Positions 1 to 11,934 are shown, counted from the stretch's first letter. The stretch: 64,000 bases of DNA from Metallyticus violacea (GCA_030762175.1 CM060831.1:142193001-142257000), one strand, 5' to 3'. Program-made: numbers and translations. The notes: generated from the sequence alone by a model not told the origin.

Positions 1-1133
1 CAGTCAGTTTCGTGGTCTCTGCCAGTCTTCATTTCCACTCTATTTTGGATCGAACCTCAGGTCGTTCTCAGCCAAGAATTTTGAACTGAACAAGCACTTC
101 TGTTCTACATTCCTCTTTTTACTCACTTTTTTGTATTGTTGCTAAGTATATCAATCAATATAAAACTGGTAAATAATAATATCATCCCATCTTCCGGAAA
201 TAAGATTTAAAGCACTGAAATTGTTGGTGTTATGTAGTACATCTAATAAACAAAGCAAAGTGAAGAAAGTACCTTTTCGTTGGTAAAAAACATGTTTATT
301 TAAGAATATGTATTTTGCACAATTTTATTTGAGGTGTACTTCCTCCATAAAATGGAAACAGTCATACAGTGTCACCAAGTGCAACATCTTGAATTGTAAG
401 CTTGCATCTATAGAAATTAAAATGAAAATACCTTATTGCAGCAGTAATATTTCGTAAAAATTTGGTACATTTACAAAATAAAAATACTTTTAATTTTAAT
501 AATTTTTCTAACCTAACAACTTGTAGCAATTACTAGCATTATCAAAGCTATCTTAAGCTTTGCCTTTATTATCCCCATTACCTCTCCTTATACTGACAGC
601 AGCATGGCTGTCAAACTAGCCACTATGAAGTACAGTCATTGTTTTACATTGTTGTAAAGAGTCATGTTGGCAAAATACAGTAATTTAAAATTAATTATAT
701 TGGAATTCTAATATAGGTACAAATTTAAAATAAAAAATTTTTCTGCTCTGAAAGAGTTGGACAGGTGTGAGTATTACCTGGTTATTTTACATTTGCCAAT
801 GACCAAGGAAGGAACTCGGTTGTGAACTGAGTACTGCCAACAGTACAGGAGCATGAGTTTTACCAAGCCATGTTGACATTAAGTGAGGAGAGAGGGAGCT
901 AAAACTATAAGTGGTGATAGCATTATATGGTTTATACCCATTAACAATACAGAATATCTTATTTTGTTTCATGTGTTTATGCCTTCAGTTAGCATTCCTA
1001 CATCGCTGCATTAGCATCATGTCAGGATATGTAACCATTTCACAGCACTCCCACCAAAATTGGCAAATTTAAAATAAATGGTTAATAAATACATTATTTA
1101 ATATCACATCATGTTTTTTGCTTCAATTTTCAG
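1..1133. other. AT-rich intronic sequence upstream of the first visible MTBP exon
   Basis: No exon, repeat family or domain could be recognised here. The position makes it most likely an MTBP intron. Short open frames on either strand look random. Confidence 0.5.
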
Positions 1134-1433
1134 GTACAATAAAGGGAAGGTTTCTGAGGAGTTTGAAATGCTTTATGAAAAACTAAGAGATAGATATGTG
1201 GGCTGTGAAACAATGTCTTCATGTAATCTGTGGTTTCCTGGAATATCAGCAAAAACATTGGAAAAGAAGCTGAAGAGAAGAAGCATTGGCCATTCGCCAG
1301 GAAGACGTTTAAGTCATCTGGCCAAACGGAGACAGGCATTTTCTAGCGCCAATCTACTACCAAGTGTGGCAGGTAGTCTACCTACTGCAGCTGCTCGTCA
1401 AGGTTGTAATAGGCTCATCATGGTAGAAATCAA
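1134..1433 (+). CDS. MTBP: MTBP exon (antepenultimate)
   Basis: Acceptor is a pyrimidine-rich tract ending in CAG at 1131-1133; donor is GTAAGT at 1434. The exon is 300 nt and starts with the third base of a codon. It encodes a helical acidic-to-basic stretch, then Lys/Arg clusters (LEKKLKRR, then a GRRLSHLAKRR-type stretch) that could act as nuclear localisation or DNA-binding patches. Confidence 0.8.
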
Positions 1434-3263
1434 GTAAGTCTTTTATATATATGTATATAGGTTGTAATCTGAAATTGCAAAAAAATCTCTAATGTTTAAC
1501 AATACAGCTGCAAATTAATTCAGGCTGTAATAGCTTGTAGCTGACACATATTTTTTTGTTTTAGGAAAGGCGACCACAGAGCTAAATCTAAAGCTCATCC
1601 TATTAAGAAAACTGCAACTCTAAATGTAAGCAGTAAATTACAGCAAACTAAACGTGCCTTATTTAAAAGTCCATCCAGTGGCCATAAGAAGCCAACTACA
1701 AAATCTAGATCAAGTTCAAAGAAAGCTAAAAGAGAAGTGGATCGAAGTAGAATTCATAATTCAAAGCGTGCTCTTTGGCCAAGTTCAGAAAAAAGTGAAA
1801 ATACATTACCAGATGCTAGCAATTTACAGCACATGAAACGCAAAAGAGAAGAAAGTGGAGATGAAGGCAGCCACAAATTCCCACGCAGATCATTATTTAA
1901 TGAAAGAAATAGAGAAAAAGATTGTAATGATTCATTGGCAAAATCTCAGGCATTATCACAACAACATAAAAAGGTCAGTGAATTATTTTTAGACATTACA
2001 AATTCATTATATTGTCATTGCATTCAGATCAGTTATTTAATATCTGAAAATTTTTTCTTTAAAACATTTCTTTATTTTAATTTTTTTATCTGTGCTGCAT
2101 ATTTTTATTATAGTCATTATTAACTATATATAAATAAATGCTGATATGAAGTGGAATTAAGAATCTGCCAATACAGTAAAATTGATTCTTGAGTTTTAAT
2201 AATTGTAGCTAGTAAGAAAGTCCAACAATTAAAGAAATATGCCTCATAGATAATAACACTTATAAATTGAAGAAAACTGTAAAAAAGAAAGAACAGAAAA
2301 CAAATTCATATTACAAAAACAAAATAGACTCTTTAACCTATTGCCTGAAGCCATTTAAACCCTTGTACCACATGTATTGTTTAAAAAAAAATAGAAAATG
2401 AAGTTGTGTGTGGTTATTGCACAACACACTCTTATTTTTAAATTATTATAGAAGGACTTCACTGTGAGTTTTTGTTATTCCAAATAATGATTTATTTCAC
2501 TGTTATACTGAGATGAAACCAAGTATCATCACTATATAAAATTAACAAAAGATTAACTATTCTATCATGAATGAACTATGGAAACCACTTACTACAAAAA
2601 TTAATTCTTAATTCCAATTCTGGTGGTGCATTTTTAGAGATCCAGTTTAATATTTTTGTAACATTATAAGTAGAGAATTTTTGAACCATCCTAGCTGTTG
2701 TGCTAATCACTTTAATATACGTTTCTTGAACTAGCTACTAAACAAGAAGCAATTTCATCTAATTATTCCTCTATTAAAGTGCAGTTTTGTTTGTTTGTTT
2801 TTTAATCTAAAATGAACTAGTCGCTTCAACTTTCTCTGCTAATGTGCATACTGCTCTCTTAGAAGGATCAGAAGAATCTGATCATTTTCTTTTCAGTAAT
2901 CATTGGCATCTTCTTCACATAGACCTAATCCTTTCTTCATTCATGTGCCTCATGGTTGAACTATCCTTATTCATATGACAAATTATTATTACGAAATCAC
3001 TCAAATTTCACTAATTTTGTTCCACTTACTTGGACATTTTTCGAAGGCATTTGCCTCCATCTTCAGCCTGGTCCCACTGGCCGCTTCCCAGTGTGGTATT
3101 AAGATATCACTCTGTGGCTTTAACGAACTTATTGATGAGGTAATTGTTGTTTGGGAGATCAAAGTTAACCAAAATATCTTTTGTTTTTGTTTATAAATAT
3201 ATTTTCCCATACTGTTAATTCTATGGGTTTTTGAAGAGCTTTTAGTAGTTTTGGTTACATTGT

Positions 3264-3309
<46 letters not shown>

Positions 3310-6300
3310 CCCCTGCAAAAATGGTCTGCCACTGCTGATTTTTCTGTGTGTTTATATTTAACATTTCTCGTGTGTTCCTTAAAACGTATGGTAATATTTC
3401 TTTTTGTTTTGCCAAGGTATTTCATGTCCCAGTCTTTGCAACCGATTTCATAAATGCCTGATTGCTTTCCTGGTAGACTTGTTTTTTGTGTTGGTGTTTA
3501 AGTGTTTTTTTAAACTAAATTTATTTACTGGGGCCAAAATGATGTTTGCCTCTTTAAAAATCTTCTGGAATTTTTGCTGTGCCCATAGGTGGAATGTGAG
3601 TTTTTTATATATATGATCTCCTTTGAAGCCTTTTAGTGTGGTGATTTTCTTTATTTGTTTTTTCTTTCTGAGAATCTCTGTTTTCTTGTTGACAAGATCT
3701 ATTACGTAGTCATTTTTTTGTGCTATATCTGTGATATTTGGTACTCCAAAATGTATTCTGTCTTGCTTATTGGCAGGATTATTAATCTGAATGTGGGGCT
3801 GTTGATTATGGCTAGTTTATATTGTTTTAGATTGTGGCTGTTATTTTTTATATAATTATCTGTGTGGATATCTTTTCTGAAAATGCCAAATTCCAGCATA
3901 TTGTCGTCATTTTTTATAATTTTTATATCCAAAAAGGGAAGAACCATGTTGTTTTCTAATTCCATAGTGAATTTAACAGTGCTGTCTCATAGATTGAGTA
4001 GTTTTATTGCATCCTCTTTCCATTTTTCATTTACTATTGCAAAGGCATCATCCACATAACAGTACCAACATTTATATATGTGCAGAAAAGCCTCAACTAA
4101 TTTTATTTCAAAAAAACTCAGTACATATCTGCCAAGAATGGAGACATTGGGTTTCCCATTGCTAGACCCTTTTGTGTATAACTATTGCCTCTGAATGTGA
4201 AGAAGGTTTGATTTATGCAAATTCTGGTGAGATTAGATATTGTTCTATTACTTCTCCGGGTAGGTTTATTGAAGTCAGCCATTTCTTTACAATATTTATT
4301 AGATTTTCATTGGGGATGCTAGGAAACAAGAGAGAACAAAACATCATAAGAAATTAGCAATTGGCTAAATTGTATGTGGGTGAATTTTTTGTGTCTACAG
4401 TAGGTATCATTTTATTACCAGGTTTATGTATTTTAGGTAAGCCATAAATTCTAGGTGATGTAGGGTTGTGTGGTATAATATTATTCTTTTCTTCCTTACT
4501 CAGAATTGTTATATATGTTAATAGTTTTCTTACTGCACTGATATATTTTTGTATGGGATCTGTTTTCATTTTTTCACAATCCTGGTTAGCTAGTAAACTG
4601 TATATACTGTTTTCATACTCTGTCTCATTCATTATTAGTATTTTGTTCCCTTTGTCAGCTCTGCTATAAATAACACTTTTTTCTTTCAAAGATCTGAGTA
4701 TCCTATGATATGGCTTTGATTATTTTCATTTTTTATTAGTTGCTCTAGGACTTTTTTACATTGTGTTCTTATGCTATTTTTTTCTTCATCTGGTTTGTTA
4801 AAAATTGCTGTTTCTATGTCTGCTACATATTCTTCTATATTTCTAGAGTAATCTATACAAGTATTTAACCTCATGTTTAATAGCTGTAATTCATTTACTG
4901 AAAAGTGTTTGTTTGATCTGTGTATGACAAATATTCTGTCTTGCTTACTGGCAGGTTTGTTAATCTGAATGTGAAGCTGTTGATTATGGCTAGTTTATGT
5001 TGTTTTGGATTGTGGCTGTTATGTTTATATATAATTATCTGTGTGGGTATCTTTTCTGAAAATGCCAAATTCCAGTATATTATCATTTTTTATAATCTTT
5101 ATATCCAAGAAGGGAAGAACCTTGTTGTTTTCTAATTCCATTGTGAATTTAACAGTGCTGTCTTGTAGATTGAGTAATTTATTGCATCCTCTTTCCATTT
5201 TTCATTTGCTATTGCAAAGACATCATCCACATAACTGTACCAACATTTATATATATATATAGGAAAGCAATTGGGCATTTACGAAATTGGTTGCAAAGAC
5301 TGTGGTATGAAATACATAGGCAAAACAAAAAGAAATATTACCATACATTTTAAGGAACACATGAGAAATGTAAAATATAAACACACAGAAAAATCAGCAG
5401 TGGCAGACCATTTTGGGGGGGTTAGGGGGGAACGCAAATTCCAAATACAAGTTCGTTAAAGCCACAGAGCGACATCTTAATACCACACTGGGAAGCGGCC
5501 AGTGGGACCAGGCTGAAGATGGTGGCAAACACCTTTGAAACATGTCCATGTAAGTGGAACAAAATTAGTGAATTTTGAGTGATTTCGTAATAATAATTTG
5601 TCATATTATATTATATTTCACTGTGAAAATCCCTGACACAAAAAAATCCTTATTCATTTTAAAATTCACAATTCTGTAACTGTAAAACACATGAATAGCA
5701 AATTTCATACATTGCATCTAATTAGATCAGTACCCAAATACTTCAATTTTTTAAGCTTTATTCTGTGAGGATAATTGTTGGGAAAGCTCACAAATGCTGA
5801 AATGCATTTTGTACTCAACTCATGCGTAACTATATAACTTCCTATAATTTTAGGTTATGTGCAACTCATTTTGAAACCAAAGTTCCAACTTTTCACAATA
5901 CAATCCTAGCTTCATTCTTTAAATCTACATTTCTAATCTCTAAAATTCTTCTTTTTTAACCATTTCTTCTTGACTTTGTCCAAATAGTCTCCTACTGATT
6001 TAATATTTTTTTTCTTCTTTAACAATCATGATCTTTTTCATTAGTATTTCCCCATCTAAGTTATTCCATTTTTTTTTTCCAGAACTTTTTTGATTGCAGT
6101 TTAGTACGTAATGAAAGTCTACATTTGACTCTTCATACATTGGGCACTTTTCTAAATTTTTGTCATCCCTTAAACATTTTAGACTCTTAACTCCAGTTCT
6201 AGCCTAAGTATGTCCTTCTCGACTTAATCTGTCACAAATTTCTATATACATTTATACATTATATACATTTATTTCTATATACATACATATATACATTTAG

Positions 6301-9250
6301 CTGTTATTTCCTGATAGAGCCTCACAGAACTCTTTATCTATCAAACTACTGAAAATTTCGTGTCTTTTCATACCTTCCAGTCTTCCAGAATCCTCTAATT
6401 TGATTATTTCTTATCACCCATACTTATCTGTGGTAAAATTTACCCTGATGATAGAACTTTTTACTTTGACTACTGAAAAACTGCTCTATCTCTCATATCC
6501 CCTTGTCTTGAAAATGCCTTCCAGACAGTGGGGTCTTCAGGCAAGGAAAGAGGAAGAAGTCACTAGGTATCAGAATGGGTGAATATGGAGGATGGGGTTA
6601 AATTTCATACCCTAAAGCAGCCGCATGCATTACTGCCTAATATGAAGAATGTGTTGGCATGTTGATGTGCAGTAAATGAACTCCATTAGACAGCTTTCTG
6701 TAGTATTTTTTAATGATGACTTCCTGCAAACTTGTCAGAGATCCTGGTAATATTTTCCAATTATTGTCTGGCCTCTACAGACATAATCTATCAACAGTAC
6801 ACCATGGGAGTCCCAAAAAAAAAAAAAAACACTCAACATATCCTTTCCTGATGACATCTGTGTCTTTAATTTTTTTGTGGTTTAATCTGCATGTTTCTAC
6901 TGCTAATATGCTACATCTCAGGGTTATAACGATATGCCCAATGTTCATCCATGGTGATCAGGCACTAAAGTCTTTGGAATCAGCCTGGCAAAGCTGAAAC
7001 ATTTCAACTGCTGCTTCCTTTGGGCACTGTTTTTGCTCAGGTGTGAGCAAGCATGATATCCAGCAGGTAGCCATCTTTGTAATATGCAAAACATTGTGAA
7101 TGATGTTTATCATTGAACCTGACTAATGCGCACCTTCCACTATAGCCTTGATTGAGATGTGATGATCTTCAAGCACTAGGGCCTCCATTGGTGCCACAAT
7201 TCCAGGTTTCTTTTAAAGAGATAAGCAGACATTCCTAGGCTCATTTGTTCAGAATTGAAATGCCTGCACCACTTAATCATAGTGCCATACTGTGCAGCAG
7301 TGTCTCCATACATGGCAACCAGCTTATCATGAATTTCCTTGGCAGTTTTTCCTTTCAAAGCTGTAAATAAATAACCATATGCGCTTGAGTCTTGTCACAA
7401 GATTGTGCCAATCTTGGATTTTGCACTCTAGTGACTTTCTGCTGGGAAAAAAGTTATTTGTCAAATGTTTCGAGTTATGTAGTGTGTTAATGGTATGAAG
7501 CAAATGATTGATTAGTTTAAGAGATTTTCTCAATGTAGTTTTAGTTACTATGCCATAGATGTTAATGTGTTATTTTGATGCATAAATTTTAAATTCAAGC
7601 ATTTTGTAAATAAAATATAATTAAAACAAATTCAGCTAAAAGTAGTATGCTTTTTTCAGTATAATTTTAATTTTTTTTTTTTTTTTTCCCTGTCCTATTG
7701 AAGGAGAGAGTGAAGGATGTAATTGTTTACATTTGCAATGTGTGCATTGACTTGTTTACCATTTGTAACATGGTCTGTTAATACTAGGGCTTCTGCACTA
7801 GCAGCAGGATGCCACTCTGTTGCTGAATAATAATGCTGTTTCACAAAAAAAAAAAGTAATTAAAGTTTTAATCATCTCATCAAGATATATTAGCAGTTTT
7901 AATTTGGTGCATCAGTCACCTTTCATCCTGTATACATGACAAGTTGAGAGTGAGAAGGAAGAAAAATATAAAAAAATAAACAAAGCAACTAGTCAAACTT
8001 CCACATACTGTACTGTTAGCATTTTTTTCCCTGCAATCTGTGAACAATGGTTTTTGGCTTATATGTTTTGACTGAGATATTTCCAGACCTTCTCCATTAT
8101 CCCTGAAAATTTATATCATCATGAAAACACTCTGTATTATGATATAGATACATATATATTCCTAGAAATCTGAATTCCAAATATTCATAATTATATAATC
8201 CCACTTTTGTATTTTCCTATGTCCATATTTTATACTTTATTTTCAGCATGAAGTTATACTCTTGAAGCTATTAACAATGAAGTAGTAAAATAATGTTGAT
8301 AAAGAGTTGGTTTGGTGACACTTATACTGCACTTATTAAATTAATTTTTCTAACTGCCTACAGAGATGCTTATACCAGCATCAACTCTGTATGAATATTA
8401 AATTTTTTAAATGTTTGATTCTATTGTATGATTGTGTTATTTACATGTGCAAAACACTTAACTGGAGCATTTTATACTGTATTTTTTAAAGAAACACTCT
8501 ACAAGGTATTGTAGCATGCTGCACTTCGATGTTCGTCAGTGCATGTGATTTCAGCATGATGAGATCCCAACTCATTTTGCAAATGGTGCTCGATGAGTAC
8601 CTTAAATTAAACTTTTCCTGAAAAATGGATGAAAAGTTGGGGTTGTGTTTCATGGCCAGTTTGTTTGCCCAATTTGATTCCATTTGACCTCTTCTTGTAG
8701 AATCATACAAAACAAAATAGTCTTGTCTAAAATAAACCTGTAGAAAATGAAGAGTATAGTGAACATTTCAAATTGGTAGTGCCCATTTTACATTGCACTT
8801 AATCTATTGATTTTTCAAGGAAACTGTGCTGTTTAAATTAGTGTATGTCAGTTTTAGTATGTATACATTTGTAATTTATCTGGTATATGTTAAAAAACAT
8901 AAAACTTCAGGTCCATTTTTGTATAACATCAATTTTAATGGCAGATCATTTCAATGTTATGTACATTTATATTAAAATAGTGTACTTCAAATAGTTGTTT
9001 GCATTTGTTGCAGAAGTTACTATGGGCTGTTGCAGAGACTCTACGCACTAAAGGTGTCACTATGAATCATCCATCATTTCGTACCTTGGCAAGTTCATTA
9101 GCTCGTAAAGTCTGTAGCAATTTACCAGATATGTCTCAGAGGCGTGAGGGTAGGACAAGTGAACTTATGCTACAAATAGCTAAAGAACATGTAAATAGCA
9201 TCCTTAGAACATTAGCCTTGAAAGACAAGACTGAGCCCATCAAAGTTTAG
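1134..9250 (+). CDS. MTBP: MTBP (MDM2-binding protein), C-terminal three exons, 5' end outside window
   Basis: Exons 1134-1433, 1565-1973 and 9014-9250 join in phase and give the last 314 residues, ending at TAG 9248-9250. MTBP is the nuclear partner of Treslin/TICRR (metazoan Sld7 counterpart) needed for origin firing; its C-terminal domain binds DNA in vertebrates. The call rests on two blocks that align by eye with remembered vertebrate MTBP: an early FxxLxxKLxxRYxxxETxxSC segment, and a C-terminal SQxHxxxLxxxVxETLxxxxIxxxHxxF block followed by a TSxxMxxxA helix. The middle exon is Lys/Ser/Arg-rich and probably disordered. Upstream exons are not visible in 1-1133. The last intron (7.0 kb) is swollen by a Penelope-like insertion and a mariner remnant. 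Seen: frames and splice sites. Known: family role. Inferred: orthology. Confidence 0.8.
1565..1973 (+). CDS. MTBP: MTBP exon (penultimate), basic disordered linker with RxLF-type motifs
   Basis: The acceptor TTTTAG ends at 1564 and the donor is GTCAGT at 1974. The first base completes an AAG lysine codon begun by the previous exon, so the reading frame is continuous for 136 further codons. The product is rich in Lys, Ser and Arg. It contains RALF followed by KSP (1653-1673), RALW (1767-1778) and RSLF (1887-1898). It ends in SQQHKK, which runs directly into the conserved C-terminal domain. Confidence 0.78.
3029..3068 (-). ncRNA. degenerate hammerhead-like motif in left pLTR
   Basis: Read on the - strand: CTGAAGA (3060-3066), stem II GGAGGC/GCCUUC, GAAA (3039-3042), then AATGTCC. 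Stem III is no longer self-complementary, so this copy is probably inactive. Confidence 0.4.
3262..3310. repeat. poly(T) tract of about 45 nt
   Basis: Long T run (A run on the - strand) inside the GIY-YIG remnant of the Penelope element. It interrupts the endonuclease frame. Confidence 0.95.
3723..4060 (-). pseudogene. Penelope reverse transcriptase, YVDD and thumb part
   Basis: YVDD is at 4047-4058 and is followed by LPFLDIKII and DIHTDNYIKNNSHN-type thumb residues. A diverged second copy of the same segment lies at 4895-5250 with its own YVDD at 5222-5233, so the element holds a duplicated thumb region. Confidence 0.75.
4354..4880 (-). pseudogene. Penelope reverse transcriptase, N-terminal/fingers part
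   Basis: The - strand frame reads ADKGNK, then LSKEEKN and a YGLPKIHKPGNK...P block, the diagnostic start of Penelope-type reverse transcriptase. A frame break near 4690 separates it from a piece ending at 4874. It belongs to the element at 2975-5645. Confidence 0.75.
5262..5459 (+). pseudogene. GIY-YIG endonuclease fragment of the Penelope element (inverted copy)
   Basis: The frame reads GIYEIGCKDCGMKYIGKTKRN, the GIY...YIG catalytic start of Penelope endonucleases, with the downstream EH(M/F)RN motif. It breaks at a G-rich stretch (5414-5431). The corresponding - strand copy at 3316-3480 breaks at the same place in a 45-nt homopolymer. Confidence 0.75.
5511..5550 (+). ncRNA. hammerhead-ribozyme-like motif in right pLTR
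   Basis: Order of parts: CTGAAGA (5513-5519), stem II GGTG/CACC with a GCAA loop, GAAA (5537-5540), self-complementary ACATGT for stem III (5540-5545), and C5546 as the putative cleavage residue. Penelope-like elements are known to carry hammerheads in pLTRs. An unpaired T lies between the core and stem II, and stem I is short. Activity is not shown. Confidence 0.5.
5660..6465. other. intronic AT-rich DNA, nothing recognised
   Basis: Lies in the last MTBP intron between the Penelope element and a mariner remnant. It includes a degenerate (ATATACAT) stretch near 6241-6300. No coding signal. Confidence 0.5.
6470..7380 (-). mobile_element. mariner-type transposon remnant
   Basis: On the - strand the N-terminal helix-turn-helix reads KGKTAKEIHDKLVAMYGD...YGTMIKWCRHF (7358-7230), typical of mariner transposases. 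Near 6600-6500 the C-terminal end reads HPPYSP, then PSDFFLFPCLK, the third-aspartate region. The middle is scrambled by stops and frameshifts. It lies within the MTBP intron in antisense orientation. No clear terminal repeats were found. Confidence 0.65.
7385..9013. other. remainder of the last MTBP intron
   Basis: AT-rich with short poly(T)/poly(A) runs (7670-7690, 7846-7857). No recognisable element or exon. It ends in the TTTGTTGCAG acceptor of the last MTBP exon. Confidence 0.6.
9014..9250 (+). CDS. MTBP: MTBP last exon, conserved C-terminal domain
   Basis: The acceptor is TTTGTTGCAG ending at 9013, and the exon starts in phase 0 with AAG TTA CTA TGG. It encodes 78 residues forming three predicted helices that match the vertebrate MTBP C-terminal block (VAETL.TKG, then H..F, then TSELM..IA). 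Stop TAG is at 9248-9250. I see no canonical AATAAA in the next 400 bases. Confidence 0.8.
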   Translation, partial: KLLWAVAETLRTKGVTMNHPSFRTLASSLARKVCSNLPDMSQRREGRTSELMLQIAKEHVNSILRTLALKDKTEPIKV

Positions 9251-10194
9251 AATATATAGTTATGAAGTGAAAGCTTTAGTTCACAATAATTATAATTTGT
9301 ATAAATATTAGCTCTTTTTGTGTAATATTTACTTTAAAACTATTAATGAAAGTGTTCATTGTTAAACTGCTAACAAATGTACAAAAAAGTCTGAAAGCTT
9401 TTTTTTTTTTTTTTGAATTACATTAGGGCTTAGTTTGATTGGTTGAATTATATTTTTGAAATGTTTATTGTGTGATTCTAAATTGTATTCAGGGAATTTG
9501 TACAGTTGATAGAAATTTTTCCTTCAGGAAAATTATACTTGTAAATTTGTACACAATTTTTAAATCCTATCAACTAATATTTATTTGCATTGCACATAAA
9601 GACATTTAGCACATATTATTAACTATTACCAAATTACTTGGAGATTGTGGGAAAACTTTATGATAAATGAAGTATAAAGAACTGCTTGTTCCTTATGAGT
9701 ACAGATAAAACCATTTGCTAGTGAACAATAGATCAAATGTTCCTTATGACTGTAGATAAAAGCATTTGCCAGCAAACAAGAGGTGAATTTTTAATGTATC
9801 TACTTCAATTACATATGATTATAATTTTGAAAGTAGGAAAGCTATACAAATATCTAGGTACATGTATGGATGCATTCACATCCTTCCAAGAATGCTTCTG
9901 GAAATGCTTACATGGCATTTAATTGTTTTTTCTTTTTCTTTCCCGGTAAGAGAGTTTGAGAAATGTGTTATACATACTAAAAGATCTGTAATGCACAGGA
10001 TTGTATTCAGACTAAAATAATCTGCTTAAACCTCAGTTGTTATCATTGTTATTGTTTTTGGTTTTATTTTTTAGTTCAATTAAATGCTAGATAATCGTGA
10101 ATGTTCATATCAGAGAGTTGTTTTTCTTATGGCAAATCAGCATTAGCATCTCTGTGAAACAAAGAAAACATATCAGTAGTAACACTATTAATCT
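9251..10194. other. MTBP 3' flank
   Basis: Presumably includes the MTBP 3' UTR. It holds a poly(T) run at 9398-9413 and a diverged near-duplicate pair at about 9682-9710 and 9735-9775 (TCCTTATGA.T..AGATAAAA.CATTTGC). Nothing coding recognised. Confidence 0.5.
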
Positions 10195-10510
10195 CACTTG
10201 TTTACAATGTAGAACATGTTAGAAGAACATTTACTCCCATTTTCAGCAGCAGGTTGATTAATTTCCTCGGGCAACAGCAAAATAAACTTATTGAAAAAGT
10301 CCAGGGGCAGAATTCCAAAGTTCATGATGAAGTTTTCATTGCTTTTTCTACATTAATAATATCTGGAATCTTGGCCGTCTTTAATAATTTAAGTTCCTTT
10401 TTAATGTTGGGATTTTTAGACCAGAAATATGCTGTAACTGCTAATTGTTAAAATTATTTAATATTCCGGAAGGTTTTTGGATTGAAATTTATAAATTTCT
10501 ATTAGTTTTT
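10195..10510 (-). mobile_element. decayed Penelope-like fragment (endonuclease tail plus pLTR), left arm
   Basis: Read on the - strand, it retains the post-GIY-YIG region (AATTAGCAGTTACAGC then CAACATTAAAAAGGAACTTAAATTATT-type sequence) and a pLTR end with CTGAAAATGGGAG. It is an inverted match of 11935-12290, with a DDE element lying between the two arms. Confidence 0.6.
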
Positions 10511-10533
10511 CTCTATATATATACACATACATA

Positions 10534-11660
10534 CAGGCTGTTTCCGAGCTGATGATACAAACTTTTGGGGAAGGTGGAGAAGAGCAAATGTATCAATTTG
10601 AGACCAGGAACTCCAGTCCGGAAATGAGAGAGTCGAAAATTATAAGCAAAATTCGTATTGTGTAAATGTAATACCTTTATTTATCAGTAAAACTTTCAAA
10701 GGGTGCTACATTCACAACAGATGTTCAAAGTAGCATCCCCCAGCTTCAATGCAATCGTGACATCATCTCACAAAGTTTCGTTATACCCATTGGAATAGCC
10801 CTGGTGTCATTCGAACAATGTCACAGGCAGCGAGAAGTCTTAACAGAAGACTTCAGTTTCGACTGGTGTCTTGTACAAAGATTTTTCATATAACTTCACA
10901 AGAAGAAATAAAGTGGGGTCGAATCAGATGAACGAGCTGGCCACAAAATTGGATCACCTGTCAGCAGGAGTTGAAGCATGCTTTTTTGGCGATGGTAGAG
11001 ATATAGCTGCTGTTTCCATATTACTTTCCACACAATACTTTGCTTGACACCAATTTCATGTGCAACTGATTGAGTGCGATTGAAGGCTTCGAGCAAGCAC
11101 TTTTTCTTCCATGGTGGTAGTCCGTACACTGCATCTTTTCCTTGATTGTTATATTGTGGTACCACTTGCTCTATTTCCCTTAACCTTGGAACAGCCATGG
11201 AAACATGGTGTGGGTTGAATGTCTCCTACAAGAGTACTTGGCCAGATACAACCTGTCAGCTTCCCTACTGTTTCCATTGGTGACCATGACTGTACACAAA
11301 AAGCATATCTACATATTCCACAACAACTAGGCTTATTGACTGTGAAATTCAACTGGGAAACAGATGTTCACATCCTGAATGACCATGTCCAATACACATC
11401 ACACTAACCGTATTGCAGTAGTGGATTCTTCTGTCCTCCTCAAGATGCACATCTACATGTTGGTCGGGATAGCAAGTACATGTAAAAACATCAGTGTATT
11501 ACTTCATACACACAACAATTCGTAGGTTCTCGTATTCCAACATTACATGGTAACTCACAACCATGTTGACTTATAACTTTCAACTCACCGTTTTCAAACC
11601 AGGGTTGTTGGTCTCAAATTGGTACATTTTCCTTTCTCCATTATCCCTGAAAGTTTATAA
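10534..11660 (-). mobile_element. internally deleted DDE (mariner-superfamily, DUF4817-type) transposon
   Basis: Imperfect terminal inverted repeats of about 50 bp face each other (10553-10608 and 11600-11655; shared parts include TTTGAGACC, GGAGAA and AAACTTT). The - strand keeps a decayed HTH region (YVDM.FVYSH near 11330; SVAHEIGVKQSIVWKV near 11060). It then jumps to the end of the catalytic domain (WPARSSD.TPLYFFL near 10905). The first two catalytic Asp regions are missing, so this is a non-autonomous deletion derivative. Confidence 0.7.
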
Positions 11661-11934
11661 CATTTGATCAGAAACACTGCATATTTGATTGAAGTCCTTG
11701 AAATTAATTTAATAAATTCTGGCTTTCTTATGGTTTGTTACTGCTTGTTTTTTTTAAATGAATTTTAATAAATTTTTAATGTTAAAGTTATTTTAGAGAA
11801 CTAACATTGTGTTATAATCATTAAACATTTTGTAAAATTTGTAACCTGCTTTTAGGTGAATGTTTTACTAAAATTTCTTGTACTTGCTACTTCCATTCAC
11901 TTTTGTAATTGTATATATGCTACTCTTAAATTTA

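Larger units (their letters stand above)
2975..5645 (-). mobile_element. Penelope-like retroelement, rearranged, with inverted pLTRs and 12-bp target duplication
   Basis: Flanked by the 12-bp direct repeat ATCCTTATTCAT (2963-2974 and 5646-5657). On the - strand it encodes broken pieces of a Penelope reverse transcriptase: a fingers region with RxYGLPKIHK (about 4400-4480), YVDD at 4047-4058, and a thumb with PFLDIKI near 3930. A GIY-YIG endonuclease remnant follows (about 3480-3316, GIYEIGCKD then GKTKRN). A second thumb fragment (4925-5250, -) abuts an inverted GIY-YIG copy (5262-5459, +). Outer ends 2975-3130 and 5450-5604 are inverted copies of one pLTR. Frameshifts and stops show it is dead. 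Confidence 0.85.

Noticed and set aside
1737..2123. 128-codon frame extending past the MTBP exon
   Set aside because: Only the part up to 1973 is exon; after the GTCAGT donor the composition becomes AT-rich and Phe/Tyr-rich as in intron.
3262..3453. Poly-Phe open frame
   Set aside because: Artefact of the 45-nt T-run inside a Penelope remnant.
8486..8710. 74-codon - strand frame in the MTBP intron
   Set aside because: No domain, no convincing splice sites at either end, and composition like the surrounding intron.
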